64,000 nucleotides of DNA from Leptospira tipperaryensis (GTDB lineage: Bacteria > Spirochaetota > Leptospiria > Leptospirales > Leptospiraceae): NCBI RefSeq assembly GCF_001729245.1, contig NZ_CP015217.1, positions 3,034,001 to 3,098,000 on the forward strand. Reading direction: 5' to 3'. The position numbers and the translations under genes are program-made. This document shows, one piece after another, positions 27,183 through 41,245 of this stretch; the stretch's first letter is position 1; every line of letters starts with the position of its first letter. The notes beneath the pieces are model-generated. The model was not told the origin of the DNA. It saw only the letters and a list, made by a program, of their open reading frames with translations, and made no database searches.

Positions 27183-27922
27183 AACTAATATTCCAATCTT
27201 TCTCTGTTCTTGTCATTCTTCTCCTTGTTCAATGCTCCTGGGTCCACGAAAGAGGGATCTTCTTCTGGGGCAAAAGTCAGAACTTAATTTATAACTCTGA
27301 AGAAGTCGCGTATTTCAAAATTTCCCCTTCCAAAGTCGATCAGTTTGATGAATTTGTTCCTCCGGGTCCCTTTTCTCATCCCGTCGATCTCAAACCGGAA
27401 CAATGGAAGGATCTTTTAGGAAATCTCAAGTATGTAAAAAAATCCTCTCTCGGCTTTTTTACGGATCACGTCTTTTCAGATGGAGAATTGGAGATCATCG
27501 CAAGAGATCTTCCTCACGTTTTAAAATCTCTTCCTGAAAATAAGATCCTCGTTTTGATCACGAAATACGATGACATTCAATCCGTAATTTCCACGGAAGA
27601 ATTGACCACGGCTCTTGTCTGGGGTGATAAAACAAAGGTGAACATCGTCTTTGGTAAGATCAAAAGAGAAATCATCGATAAAAACATCGGTTTTGATTTT
27701 AGTCTCTGGACGGATATCAGACAGATCTATCTCACAAACGTTTCAGACGGAACCGAGATTTCGGATAACGGAGCGGTTCAATTCCAAACGGTAAAGAACG
27801 TTCCCAATCGTAAGTGGGTGGTTTTTAATCTGGATCAGATGGATCAGTATAAATTCAAACCTCGAAAGAGAAACGAAATTCGTAAACTTACGGACGAAAA
27901 CGATCGACCCGGCGGCGGTTGA
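27179..27922 (+). CDS. Putative lipoprotein of unknown function
   Basis: The 247-residue protein begins MKLIFQSFSVLVILLLVQC, a clear lipoprotein signal with Cys at residue 19. The body resembles a periplasmic beta-rich domain: LSHPVDLKPEQW-type stretches, then IARDLPHVLKSLPENKILVLITKYDD. I do not recognise a family. It overlaps the STAS gene by 4 bases and is presumably cotranscribed with it. A strong hairpin follows. Confidence 0.75.
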   Translation: MKLIFQSFSVLVILLLVQCSWVHERGIFFWGKSQNLIYNSEEVAYFKISPSKVDQFDEFVPPGPFSHPVDLKPEQWKDLLGNLKYVKKSSLGFFTDHVFSDGELEIIARDLPHVLKSLPENKILVLITKYDDIQSVISTEELTTALVWGDKTKVNIVFGKIKREIIDKNIGFDFSLWTDIRQIYLTNVSDGTEISDNGAVQFQTVKNVPNRKWVVFNLDQMDQYKFKPRKRNEIRKLTDENDRPGGG

Positions 27923-27959
27923 TCGACTTCCTTCGTTTTCCCCTTCTTCTCCGATCGAT

Positions 27960-27991
27960 TTAGAGAGATTCTTGAAAAAGAATTTCTCTAA
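27960..27991 (+). terminator. Stem-loop after the lipoprotein gene
   Basis: A 14-bp stem (TTAGAGA-G-ATTCTT with AAGAAT-T-TCTCTAA, one G-T pair) closes a GAAA tetraloop 38 nt after the stop. It lacks a T-run on the plus strand, so it may stabilise the mRNA end rather than terminate transcription on its own. Confidence 0.4.
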
Positions 27992-28232
27992 AAAAGACAA
28001 AATCCCTTCCTCAAATTCCTCTCCTCTTGAATCAAAAACAATAAGATTTAAAGCAATAATCCGCTCTTAACTCCTAACCTTTTTTTTCTTTGAAAGACCG
28101 GATCTTTGTTTAGAATTTTTGAATGTGTATTCTTCCGAAATTGGATTCGAAACGGACTTTAAAGTCCGAAAGCAAGTGTTTTTTTGCAAGGATGATTTGT
28201 CGGAAGAAGTTTACAGCTTTGCAGAAGAGTTA

Positions 28233-28685
28233 AAAAGTGTGAGTTCCTACTTTTCAAGCCTCAGAGAAAGATTCGTTCTATCTTTGTCTGAAATTCTCTT
28301 TTGTTAAAATAGAATTTTGTGACATCGATTTAAATGTGAGAGTTCCTACTTTTGAAAGATTCGTCGCCGTCTACGGAGAACGTTTAGAAAACCGAGGAGT
28401 TCCTACTTTAAGAAATGGAAAACGCCGATGCAATCGAGCCTTTTTAAAAGTGAGAGTTCCCACTTCCCTTGGAACTACGAAATTTCTCCCTTGTTCTATT
28501 TTGTGTGAGTTCCACCTTTTCATAGGGAAATCTGAAAATCAGTCCTTTGAAAAACGAGGGAGTTCCCACACTTCTGAGTTCCTACTTTTTTAAAGGATTT
28601 TCCGCAAGGCTTCAAAGTCCGGTTTCCCTGGAGGATTCAAGTTTGTATCTCCAGCCAAGGCCATTGTAAAAAACTGTGGGAACTC
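28233..28685 (+). repeat. Array of short hairpin repeats SR
   Basis: Seven copies in the same orientation start (at the GAG) at 28241, 28340, 28397, 28454, 28507, 28560 and 28576. One reversed copy is at 28676-28685 (GTGGGAACTC). Successive starts from 28340 to 28560 are 57, 57, 53 and 53 bases apart. Copies 1 and 4 show the full hairpin (AAAAGTG-loop-TACTTTT and AAGTG-loop-CACTT). Intervening sequences differ. No credible gene lies in this 890-base intergenic region. Confidence 0.85.
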
Positions 28686-28789
28686 CCGCATGTCCCTCTC
28701 CATTTTGAAAAGTGAGATCGGGTCCGGGCTAAAATCAGAATTCATTTCCCGGAGAGGGGGTAGCGGAAAACGCGAATGCGTTTGTAGCG

Positions 28790-28811
28790 AGGGGGAAACC
28801 TCCCCCTTTTT
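28790..28811 (+). terminator. Rho-independent terminator on the plus strand
   Basis: AGGGGG (28790-28795) pairs with CCCCCT (28802-28807), followed by TTTTT. The T-run is on the plus strand, so it ends transcripts coming from the SR array side, not the ileS message. It could also protect ileS from convergent transcription. Confidence 0.6.
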
Positions 28812-28816
28812 ATCCA

Positions 28817-31561
<2,745 letters not shown>

Positions 31562-31568
31562 ATAGATA

Positions 31569-32222
31569 TCAATAGTCGATTTTTGTTTTAGGGAGAATCG
31601 CTTGGAGTTTCTCTGCGTCTTCTCCTTTGAGTGATGTTTTTTTAATATTCAATCTTTTTAAACGAGTTAGATTCTTCAGCTTTGTGTAATTTGCCGGAAG
31701 AACTTTGATCCCCGAGTTTAGATTCAGATCCAATTCTTCCAAGTTGGAAAGACTCGCAAGAATGTCCACGTCCGTCTCGGTCAGAGTCAGCTTGTTCTGA
31801 TCCATGTAGATCGTTTTGATTTCCGGTAAAAAAAGAAGTTCGGACGGAAGATTGGTAAGATCGTTGTTCCCCGCGAGAAGAACTTTCAGATTCTTTAATT
31901 TAGAAAGCTCGGAAGGAAAGGTTGTGAGGTCGTTTCCGAAAACGTTGAGTTGTTCCACACTCTTACATTCTCCGAGGGAATCCGGAAGAGCGGCCAAACT
32001 GTTGAGACGAAGGTCCAGACGTTTTAAATTGGGAAATCCGCAAGCTCCCTCGGGAATTGCAGTCAACTTTTGCATTCCTAAATCGAGAATCGTTACCGAA
32101 GCGGGATTCGCCTTCGCTTCGTTTAATATTTCTTCCGCATTCTTCTTGCAGGCAGTTGCAAAAACAACGGACAGAGAGAGAAAAAGAATCAGGGTTTGCT
32201 TTTGTAAATAGAGAGACTTCAT
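31569..32222 (-). CDS. Leucine-rich-repeat lipoprotein
   Basis: The 217-residue protein begins with a lipoprotein signal ending VFATAC. About six leucine-rich repeats follow, with the L-x-x-L-x-L-x-x-N-x-L pattern ([55 protein letters not shown]). LRR lipoproteins are common in pathogenic Leptospira and bind host or self proteins; the ligand here is unknown. It lies between purL and ileS on the same strand with short gaps. Confidence 0.9.
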   Translation of the reverse strand: MKSLYLQKQTLILFLSLSVVFATACKKNAEEILNEAKANPASVTILDLGMQKLTAIPEGACGFPNLKRLDLRLNSLAALPDSLGECKSVEQLNVFGNDLTTFPSELSKLKNLKVLLAGNNDLTNLPSELLFLPEIKTIYMDQNKLTLTETDVDILASLSNLEELDLNLNSGIKVLPANYTKLKNLTRLKRLNIKKTSLKGEDAEKLQAILPKTKIDY

Positions 32223-32239
32223 TCTTTCCTTTTCCTTTT

Positions 32240-34477
<2,238 letters not shown>

Positions 34478-34541
34478 CGATTGTCAGTATTTTTTCTGAG
34501 TCGCCCTCTGAAAATCAAATATTCCGATAAATTCATCGAAG

Positions 34542-34686
34542 GAGTTCCCACATTCTCCGGGAAGAATGCCGATCTGGAGAGTGAAAGTTGCTCCTTAGAA
34601 AAATCGTGTTTCGTGAGAGTTCCCACAATGGCTCGAGAATAGCGATTGGTTATAGAATTTCGAAGTCCATTGAAATGTAGGAACTC
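34542..34686. repeat. Short hairpin repeats SR upstream of purL
   Basis: Two copies in plus orientation (GAGTTCCCAC at 34542-34551 and 34617-34626) and one reversed copy (GTAGGAACTC at 34677-34686) fill the gap between purL and the YcxB-like gene. The 34617 copy has GTG/CAC arms around loop AGAGTTCC. Confidence 0.8.
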
Positions 34687-34720
34687 CTTCTTAGATCCGA
34701 AAATTTTCAGTTCACAAAAG

Positions 34721-35398
34721 TTAGCCCGCGATCTTCCGACGAGAAAACTCATCCAACTCACGCGCAAATTCTTTCGAATCCCCCTCGATAGAATCCAGAT
34801 CGAGGAGAAAGTATTGAACCGCGTGGATTCTTACTTTCAAAAATAAATAGTGCTTTTTAGAAATGATCTTCAACAATTCTTCCGGAAGAATCTTGAGTTC
34901 TCCCTTTTCATCGGAGATCTTCAATTCATTCTCCGAGATCGAAATTTTTCCGTTGGTATCTTGAAACCGAATTCTTCTCAAAAAAATAAATGGCCTTAGG
35001 ATATAATACACGCCGAGAAATCCAAAAAACAAAGGAATCACGTAACGATCCGTTCCATAGTAGAAATAAAATTCCAGAGCGGAGATGATCAATAGAAGAA
35101 AGGGTAGAAATCTTCTCTGAAACCAAAGAATCGGTCGATTGTAATAACCGAACAAATAATTCTTCTTTTGTTGTTTTACGTTTAAGATATACGAGTATTC
35201 CACATTCGCTCCAAAATTTCGAGTTTCTTTCGTCCTGATAGAATCAACAATCCTCATCTCCTTTTTTGAAACGGAAACGAAAAAGATCGAAGAGTATTCT
35301 TTTTGTTTATAACAATGAGTAAGAAGAGATTTCATCTCGGCGACAGCAACGCCGAAACATTTCCGCGCCTCAAAACTAAATTCAATTTTTTGAATCAA
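34721..35398 (-). CDS. YcxB-like membrane protein (second copy)
   Basis: This protein has up to 225 residues. The core has two adjacent membrane helices (RFLPFLLLIISALEFYFYY and VIPLFFGFLGVYYIL) followed by a soluble domain with ISENELKISDEKGELKILPEELLKI and a hydrophobic C-terminal strand, the YcxB layout. The N-terminal 60 residues are extra relative to the protein at 22715. The TTG start at 35398 has no ribosome site, so the true start may be internal (for example M22 at 35335). It is adjacent to SR repeats. Confidence 0.6.
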   Translation of the reverse strand: MIQKIEFSFEARKCFGVAVAEMKSLLTHCYKQKEYSSIFFVSVSKKEMRIVDSIRTKETRNFGANVEYSYILNVKQQKKNYLFGYYNRPILWFQRRFLPFLLLIISALEFYFYYGTDRYVIPLFFGFLGVYYILRPFIFLRRIRFQDTNGKISISENELKISDEKGELKILPEELLKIISKKHYLFLKVRIHAVQYFLLDLDSIEGDSKEFARELDEFSRRKIAG

Positions 35399-35507
35399 GT
35401 CAGAATTGATAAATTCTCATCTCAAACCGCAGAAGCACTTCGCATAACAATTCCATACCCAATTCTATTCTAAAATTGAATTTGAGCGAAGCCGTTCCGA
35501 AAATAAA

Positions 35508-35987
<480 letters not shown>

Positions 35988-35994
35988 GAGGTCG

Positions 35995-36022
35995 ATCTTA
36001 AAAACGGAAAGTTCTCTGTCAA
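35995..36022 (-). promoter_or_regulatory. Putative promoter of the flavin reductase gene
   Basis: On the minus strand TTGACA (36022-36017) and TAAGAT (36000-35995) are separated by 16 bases. The predicted transcription start falls at or next to the ATG at 35987. Confidence 0.4.
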
Positions 36023-36100
36023 CTTCTCGCCGGGACAAACCGAACTTGGATAAAAATTTAGATCAAAGAATTCTTAGATTTTACTTTGTAAAAATCGACC

Positions 36101-36145
36101 TTACTCCTTCGGATGTTTTTTTACGAAACAAATTCGAAGGAGTAA
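36101..36145 (-). terminator. Terminator of the DUF1304 gene
   Basis: An 11-bp perfect stem (TTACTCCTTCG / CGAAGGAGTAA) lies 10 nt past the stop of the DUF1304 gene. On the minus strand a T-run (GATTTTT) follows after a few bases. Confidence 0.55.
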
Positions 36146-36154
36146 GTATCCGGT

Positions 36155-36529
36155 TTATTTTTCTCGAGTCAACAATGTAAAAACGAGAGCCAAGACGGCG
36201 GGGAACCCTTGCGTAAAAAGAATGGAGAACTTAGCGGTCGCCGCGCCAAAAATACCCGCAACGATGATACAACCTAAGAAAAAAAGAATCGTCTTCTCGC
36301 TTTGTTTTTTATCGGACACAAAGAAGGTTCCCCAGAATAAACCCGCGGAAAGAAAGCCGTTGTAAAGTCCTTGGTTCATCGCAAGTTTTACGGAAACGCT
36401 CGCGACTTCGGGTGTCATGTTAAAGAGTTTGAGAACAAACGGGGTTTCCCAGAGAAACATTTCCAGAACTAAAAAGAGAATGTGTTCTACTGCGACAAAG
36501 ATTACTAAGATCGTTTTGGTGAGTTTCAT
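36155..36529 (-). CDS. DUF1304 family membrane protein
   Basis: The 124 residues form four transmembrane helices. The family pattern is visible: VAVEHILFLVLEMFLWETP, then NQGLYNGFLSAGLFWG, then GIFGAATAKFSILFTQGFPAVLAL. Function of the family is unknown. It is a stand-alone gene with its own terminator. Confidence 0.85.
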   Translation of the reverse strand: MKLTKTILVIFVAVEHILFLVLEMFLWETPFVLKLFNMTPEVASVSVKLAMNQGLYNGFLSAGLFWGTFFVSDKKQSEKTILFFLGCIIVAGIFGAATAKFSILFTQGFPAVLALVFTLLTREK

Positions 36530-36746
36530 TGGATTTCCTTTCGGTATTCGTGCATTTGGAAAACGGGTCCGCGAAACTGTTACAGTTTTTCAAAAAAAAT
36601 CATCTCCAATTTAAACTCTTTTCAAAACTTTTTCAGGCTTACAAAGCGGATAAACCGAATTGACAGGGTCGATTCCAACAAAAAGAATCAGAAGAATCCC
36701 GAACGGATATCTTCTTTTTCTAAAATTTCGAAGCTGGAGAATTGTT

Positions 36747-37778
36747 ATGCGAAATCGTTTTTATTTAATTCTGACTCTCTTTGTTTCCGTATCATTTTCT
36801 TTTTCCTGTCTCTGGATCATTCGACCTTCCGGAAATTATTCGGAACACATAAGTCCCAAAGAACCGGATTATACACTTTTAAAGTTTTGGTCGGCGCTCC
36901 CTCAAACAAAAGACGAAGCGGACAAGGTTCCTTCGGAATCTTTTCTCCAAGACAACCAGAGCCAAGCGTTAGTGGACGTCTTCTTTGTTCATCCGACGAC
37001 GTTTTATGGAAGAGAATGGAACGCTTCCCTGGAAGATACGCGAGTAAACGAAAGAACCGACGAATCAACGATTCGTCAACAAGCTAGTGTTTTTAACTGT
37101 TGCGCCAAAATCTACGCGCCTCGTTATAGACAGGCCACTCTCTATTCTTTTTTAGACGCGGAAAACGGAAAACTTGCCTTAGAATTAGCATATCAAGATG
37201 TACTCAAGTCTTTTGAAACCTATCTCAAAGAATGGAACCAAGGAAGACCCTTTATCATCGCGTCTCACAGCCAAGGAACCCACCTCGCGACTCGACTCTT
37301 ACGGGAAAAAATAGACAATTCTCCCCTTACCGATCAACTCGTCGCTGCGTATTTACTCGGTGGCGCGGTGCCGATCGGTTCTTATAAAAAAATTCCTGTC
37401 TGTTCAAACAACACTCAGACGGGTTGTGTGATCAGCTGGAGAACTTTTGGAGAAAAGGCAGAAGTCGGCAAACTTCCTCACGATCTAAAAGGCCCTTATA
37501 TGTGCGTCAATCCGATCAGTTGGAACGCGGACGAAATTCTCGCGAGCGCGGATTTACATTCCGGCGGAGTAAACGGAAAATTCAAAACAATAAAACCCAA
37601 ACTCTGTAGCGCGCGTTGCAGCGACGGCGTTCTTCGAATTTCTAAACCGAATGCGGATGGTTTTTCCCGTTGGTTCAGTGATAACTATCACGTATTGGAT
37701 TACGGAATTTTTTATCAAAACATTCGAAACAACCTTCCGGAAAGAATCGACACCTTTCTAAAATCGAAGAAGAATTAG
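36747..37778 (+). CDS. DUF3089 alpha/beta-hydrolase family protein
   Basis: The 343-residue exported protein begins MRNRFYLILTLFVSVSFSFSC, a signal peptide with a plausible lipobox. The DUF3089 opening DVFFVHPTTFYGREWNA is present, and IIASHSQGTHLATRLL holds the GxSxG-like nucleophile serine. The family is a lipase-like alpha/beta hydrolase; the substrate is unknown. GGAGA lies 7 nt before the ATG at 36747. The frame is open 29 codons upstream but lacks a site. Confidence 0.83.
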   Translation: MRNRFYLILTLFVSVSFSFSCLWIIRPSGNYSEHISPKEPDYTLLKFWSALPQTKDEADKVPSESFLQDNQSQALVDVFFVHPTTFYGREWNASLEDTRVNERTDESTIRQQASVFNCCAKIYAPRYRQATLYSFLDAENGKLALELAYQDVLKSFETYLKEWNQGRPFIIASHSQGTHLATRLLREKIDNSPLTDQLVAAYLLGGAVPIGSYKKIPVCSNNTQTGCVISWRTFGEKAEVGKLPHDLKGPYMCVNPISWNADEILASADLHSGGVNGKFKTIKPKLCSARCSDGVLRISKPNADGFSRWFSDNYHVLDYGIFYQNIRNNLPERIDTFLKSKKN

Positions 37779-37843
37779 ATTTTCAATTTGCACTGGACTT
37801 CGTCGCGACGTCATACACGATTGAATTTTAAAAGGAGAATTCG

Positions 37844-38443
37844 ATGACTTCCTCCGAATTGGAAGCTAAGACGCAAGAATTTAAAAAGATCGTTCCCGTC
37901 GAAATAACGATCACACGCTGGGAACATTCTCTCAAGGTAGCGGAGATTGCAAAAGAGTTGGCGATCCTTCATTCTCAGGAAGAAGCCGGTCTTGCTTATC
38001 TCGCCGGAATCGTTCACGACATTACAAAACAAAAAACCCCGGAATTTCACCTAACGTTATTCAAGGAATCCGGTCAGGAAGAATTGGAACAACTTCCTTC
38101 CGCCGCCTGGCACGCCTACTCTGCGGCCATCTATCTCAAGTCGCAATACAATCTAAAAAACGAATCCGTTCTTTCTGCGGTTCGCAATCACACGTTAGGT
38201 GCGGAAACCCCAGGCCCTTTGGATCTAATACTTTATGCAGCCGATTTTTTAGGATCCGAATACGCAGAGAAAAATCCGCTCTATCCGGAATGGAGAGAAC
38301 AAGCTCGTAAGAATCTATTTATGGGAGTTCTTTACAAGGCGAAGAATACGATGCAAGATTTGATTTTAGGAAATAAAAAAATTCATCCGAGAACGGTAGC
38401 GACTTACAACCTCGCCGTTTCAAAATGTGAAACGAAGTTATAA
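37844..38443 (+). CDS. yqeK: YqeK-type symmetrical bis(5'-nucleosyl)-tetraphosphatase, HD domain
   Basis: The 199-residue HD-domain protein hydrolyses diadenosine tetraphosphate in characterised relatives. RWEHSLKVAEIAKELA supplies the first His, AGIVHDITK the HD pair, and AAWHAYSAAIYL and VRNHTLG later histidines, as in YqeK. In many bacteria yqeK follows nadD; here nadD is about 16 kb away (54446). AAAGGAG precedes the ATG. Confidence 0.85.
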   Translation: MTSSELEAKTQEFKKIVPVEITITRWEHSLKVAEIAKELAILHSQEEAGLAYLAGIVHDITKQKTPEFHLTLFKESGQEELEQLPSAAWHAYSAAIYLKSQYNLKNESVLSAVRNHTLGAETPGPLDLILYAADFLGSEYAEKNPLYPEWREQARKNLFMGVLYKAKNTMQDLILGNKKIHPRTVATYNLAVSKCETKL

Positions 38444-38450
38444 AATCAAG

Positions 38451-38486
38451 GTTCGAAACGAGTAAGAGAACCCACTCGTTTCGAAC
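38451..38486. terminator. Bidirectional terminator between converging genes
   Basis: A 13-bp perfect stem (GTTCGAAACGAGT / ACTCGTTTCGAAC) with a 10-nt loop lies between yqeK (plus) and the membrane protein gene at 38496 (minus). ACTTTT follows on the plus side and CTTGATTTTAT on the minus side. Confidence 0.65.
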
Positions 38487-38495
38487 ACTTTTGAA

Positions 38496-38885
38496 TTACG
38501 AATTCGATCTTTTATCCACAGCCCAACCGATCGAAAACGCAACGATCATAATCGGGAGATAACGCAATCCGATCTGGATAAAATAATCGGAGACACTCAT
38601 CTTCGACATCGGGATCAAAATCAAAAAGTCCAAACCCCAATTGATAACCAGCCAGACAAAACCTGCAAACAGGAGAGTAGATAAAACCTTTCCTGCGACT
38701 TTTACCGCGAGTGATGCAAGTAAAAGACTTCCCGTAAGACTGCCGACGAGAAGCATAACGGTCTTAAACAAAAAAAGATCCGTCAGCAATATTCCATCCC
38801 TCGAATAAAACGGAATCGCGACCGCGAAGGGAATCAACCAAACCAAAAATCCATAGCTCAAAATTCTAACCAAATACTGTTTCAT
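38496..38885 (-). CDS. Small membrane protein of unknown function
   Basis: The 129 residues form four hydrophobic helices; the last is followed by DKRSNS. I do not recognise a family. The gene converges on yqeK through a shared terminator. AGGAAAG lies upstream of the ATG. Confidence 0.65.
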   Translation of the reverse strand: MKQYLVRILSYGFLVWLIPFAVAIPFYSRDGILLTDLFLFKTVMLLVGSLTGSLLLASLAVKVAGKVLSTLLFAGFVWLVINWGLDFLILIPMSKMSVSDYFIQIGLRYLPIMIVAFSIGWAVDKRSNS

Positions 38886-39087
38886 TTTTCTTTCCTAATA
38901 GTTTTCATAAGTTTAAAATCGCTTTCGAGAATTTTAGGAATTTATCCTAAGCCCTCACGGATTCAATCCTTATTCCGCATGAGATAAAGATTCGTTACGG
39001 GCGGAAGTTTAGGTTCTGAGTCCGGCTTCTAACGTTCTTGCCCGCTTCTCTACTTTAGAATCGAACCGTTCTCTGATTATAATAGTT

Positions 39088-39270
39088 TCAATCCGTATTC
39101 TCTTCCAAAGGAATTTTCTCTTCGGATACGATCTCAGAATGATGATTCCGATACGCGGTCAAAAGCGAACCCGGAAAAAGAAGTCTCGAAACCATACTCA
39201 GGGTTCCGGTCGAAACCTGCAATTCTTCGGGCGCCAACTTCATTCTTTCTTGAGAATATTCAATTTTCAT
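39088..39270 (-). CDS. Small hypothetical protein, coupled to the SDR gene
   Basis: The 60-residue frame starts with an ATG that overlaps the SDR stop (ATGA), so it may be translated by re-initiation. It has no signal peptide or known domain. The upstream overlap is the only positive evidence. Confidence 0.4.
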   Translation of the reverse strand: MKIEYSQERMKLAPEELQVSTGTLSMVSRLLFPGSLLTAYRNHHSEIVSEEKIPLEENTD

Positions 39271-40148
39271 AATTCTTCTCCAAATTTTTCCTTAAAATAA
39301 TTTCCCCAGTGCGGACGACTTCCGTCCAAATCCGTAAAACCGTATTCTTCGGATAACTTCCAGGTGCTCGTAGAAGTTCCAGTCTTTTCGAAGACGTTCT
39401 TATCCTCTGCAAGGGAAACGACCGCTCGACCGATATACGCGGGAGTTTCAGAGACGATAAAGTGCGGGTCTTTTAGGACCGCGTCCTTCCAGTTTTTTTC
39501 TTGAACTCCGAAATGATCGAGCATGGCCTCCGATCTCAAAAAACCGGGAGTCAACGAAAGAGCCGTAATTCCGAAAGGTTTTAGTTCCTCAGAAATACAA
39601 CGGGAAAGATTGATGATAGAAGACTTTATTAAAGTATAATATAGATTTCCGCGGTAGCGATAATCGATTCCGTCGGTGATTTCCAAAATCAAACCGGAAC
39701 GATTCCGAATCATCAGAGGTGCGGCGAAGTAGTTTGTGATGAGATGAGATTCCAAACAAGTTCTCTGGACTTTGATTCCATTTTCGAGAGAATGTTCCCA
39801 AAATCTTTCGTCCCAGCGGATATAAGGATCCCCTCCCCAAACATCGTTAACGAGAATGTCCAACTTCCCCTGCTCGCTATCGATCTTTCGAACGAGTTCG
39901 CTGACCTCGTTTGAGTTTGTATGATCCGTTTTGACTGCGATTCCTTTTCCTCCGCTTTCATTGACGAGCTCGGCGGTTTCCTCGATGGTTTCTTTTCGAT
40001 TCATCTCGGAACGGGATTCCTTCGTGCTTCTTCCCGTAACATAAACGGTAGCGCCGGCTTCGCCTAACGCAATCGCTATGCCTCGCCCCGCTCCTCGAGT
40101 TCCTCCGGCGACCAAGGCCGTCTTACCCTCTAAAATTCTTTCTTTCAT
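39267..40148 (-). CDS. Short-chain dehydrogenase/reductase (SDR)
   Basis: The 293-residue oxidoreductase has the Rossmann motif GGTRGAGRGIA (residues 16-26), TGRS after the second strand, an ILVNDVWGG loop in place of NNAG, and the catalytic YTLIK (YxxxK). It carries a C-terminal extension beyond the 250-residue core. Substrate is unknown. It is transcribed divergently from a WYL regulator, and two identical-type palindromes lie between them, so it is probably the regulator's target. Confidence 0.88.
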   Translation of the reverse strand: MKERILEGKTALVAGGTRGAGRGIAIALGEAGATVYVTGRSTKESRSEMNRKETIEETAELVNESGGKGIAVKTDHTNSNEVSELVRKIDSEQGKLDILVNDVWGGDPYIRWDERFWEHSLENGIKVQRTCLESHLITNYFAAPLMIRNRSGLILEITDGIDYRYRGNLYYTLIKSSIINLSRCISEELKPFGITALSLTPGFLRSEAMLDHFGVQEKNWKDAVLKDPHFIVSETPAYIGRAVVSLAEDKNVFEKTGTSTSTWKLSEEYGFTDLDGSRPHWGNYFKEKFGEEL

Positions 40149-40171
40149 ACCTTCATCTTAACCCGGAGAAG

Positions 40172-40188
40172 ATGACAATTACTGTCAT
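40172..40188. promoter_or_regulatory. Palindromic operator 1 (ATGACA-N5-TGTCAT)
   Basis: ATGACA (40172-40177), 5 bases, then TGTCAT (40183-40188). It lies 24 nt upstream of the SDR start. The same half-sites and spacing recur 83 bases away at 40255. It is probably bound by the WYL regulator. Confidence 0.65.
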
Positions 40189-40254
40189 ATATCTGAAATT
40201 CGGTTTGTTAAAATGCGTTATTTTTTGATTTCTGGAGAATTTAGAAAGAAATAC

Positions 40255-40271
40255 ATGACAGGTTTTGTCAT
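40255..40271. promoter_or_regulatory. Palindromic operator 2 (ATGACA-N5-TGTCAT)
   Basis: ATGACA (40255-40260), GGTTT, TGTCAT (40266-40271), 23 nt before the regulator's ATG. It is identical in half-site and spacing to operator 1. Confidence 0.65.
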
Positions 40272-40294
40272 AATTAATGTATTAGAATAGAATC

Positions 40295-41245
40295 ATGCGC
40301 GCCGATCGACTCCTCTCCATTCTACTCCAACTCCAGGCAAAGGGAAGAATCTCTTCTCGCGATCTCGCGCGTAAACTCGAAGTATCGGAAAGAACCATTC
40401 ATAGAGACATGGAGGCTTTGAGTGCCTCGGGGGTTCCCGTGTTCGCAGAACGAGGATCAAAAGGTGGTTGGGAATTATCCGAAGGTTATCGGACCAATCT
40501 TACCGGAATGAAAAAGGAAGAAGTTTTTTCGATGATTCTTACGAGCTCCACTCGTATCGCCTCCGATCTCGGACGAAAGAAAGAATTCGATTCCGCCTTT
40601 ATGAAGTTTATGGCTTCTCTTCCCGCCGCGTATCAAGAAGAAGCTGAGATGATCAGAAAGAGAATTCATATCGACGGAGCCGGTTGGGGAAATTGGAAGG
40701 AAGAATTTCCGTTTCTTCCTTTGTTGCAGGAAGCGGTCTGGCAGGATCGAAAAGTGATTCTTCGTTACAAATCGGACGAGATCTCCAAAAAAAGAATCGT
40801 ACTTCCGTTAGGCCTCGTCGCAAAAGGAAAGGTCTGGTATCTGATCGCAAAGTATGGAAAAGAATTTAGGACCTTTCGGATCTCAAGAATTCTCGAAGCA
40901 CAACTCGGAGAATCCTTTGAAAGACCTAAGAAGTTCGATCTTGAAAAGTATTGGCAGGAAAGCACACAGGCATTCTTTTCAAAACTTCCGACCTATACCG
41001 TGTCTCTTAAAATCAAAACGGAAGAACTTAATCGGTTCAAATCGTTTACATACAATTGTATATTAGAATATTCTACAATGGACGATTACTGGATCAAAGC
41101 GAAAGTAAACTTTGAAACGATGGAATGGGCCCTGCACCACATACTCGGACTTGGAAATTCAGTCGTCGTCTTAGAACCGAAAGAACTTCGGGAAGCTGTC
41201 ACCGCTTCCGCAGAAGGGATTCTCAAATCCTATTTGACTTCGTAG
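40295..41245 (+). CDS. HTH/WYL-domain transcriptional regulator
   Basis: The 316-residue regulator starts with a DeoR-type winged helix (RISSRDLARKLEVSERTIHRDMEALSASGVPV, about residues 18-50). A WYL domain follows, with KIVL-type strands and VWYLIAKYGKEFRTFRISRI. A C-terminal region ends the protein. WYL domains sense ligands, often nucleotides. It is divergent from the SDR gene, with two matching palindromes between. Its last 16 bases overlap the end of the converging cyclase gene. Confidence 0.9.
   Translation: MRADRLLSILLQLQAKGRISSRDLARKLEVSERTIHRDMEALSASGVPVFAERGSKGGWELSEGYRTNLTGMKKEEVFSMILTSSTRIASDLGRKKEFDSAFMKFMASLPAAYQEEAEMIRKRIHIDGAGWGNWKEEFPFLPLLQEAVWQDRKVILRYKSDEISKKRIVLPLGLVAKGKVWYLIAKYGKEFRTFRISRILEAQLGESFERPKKFDLEKYWQESTQAFFSKLPTYTVSLKIKTEELNRFKSFTYNCILEYSTMDDYWIKAKVNFETMEWALHHILGLGNSVVVLEPKELREAVTASAEGILKSYLTS

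Noticed and set aside
28340..28591. CRISPR array, because of repeats at 53-57-base intervals
   Set aside because: The repeats are only about 14-20 bases, vary in sequence, occur singly elsewhere in both orientations, and no cas gene is present.
28119..28593. Two open frames of 62 and 85 codons
   Set aside because: They run through SR repeat units, lack ribosome sites and resemble no protein.
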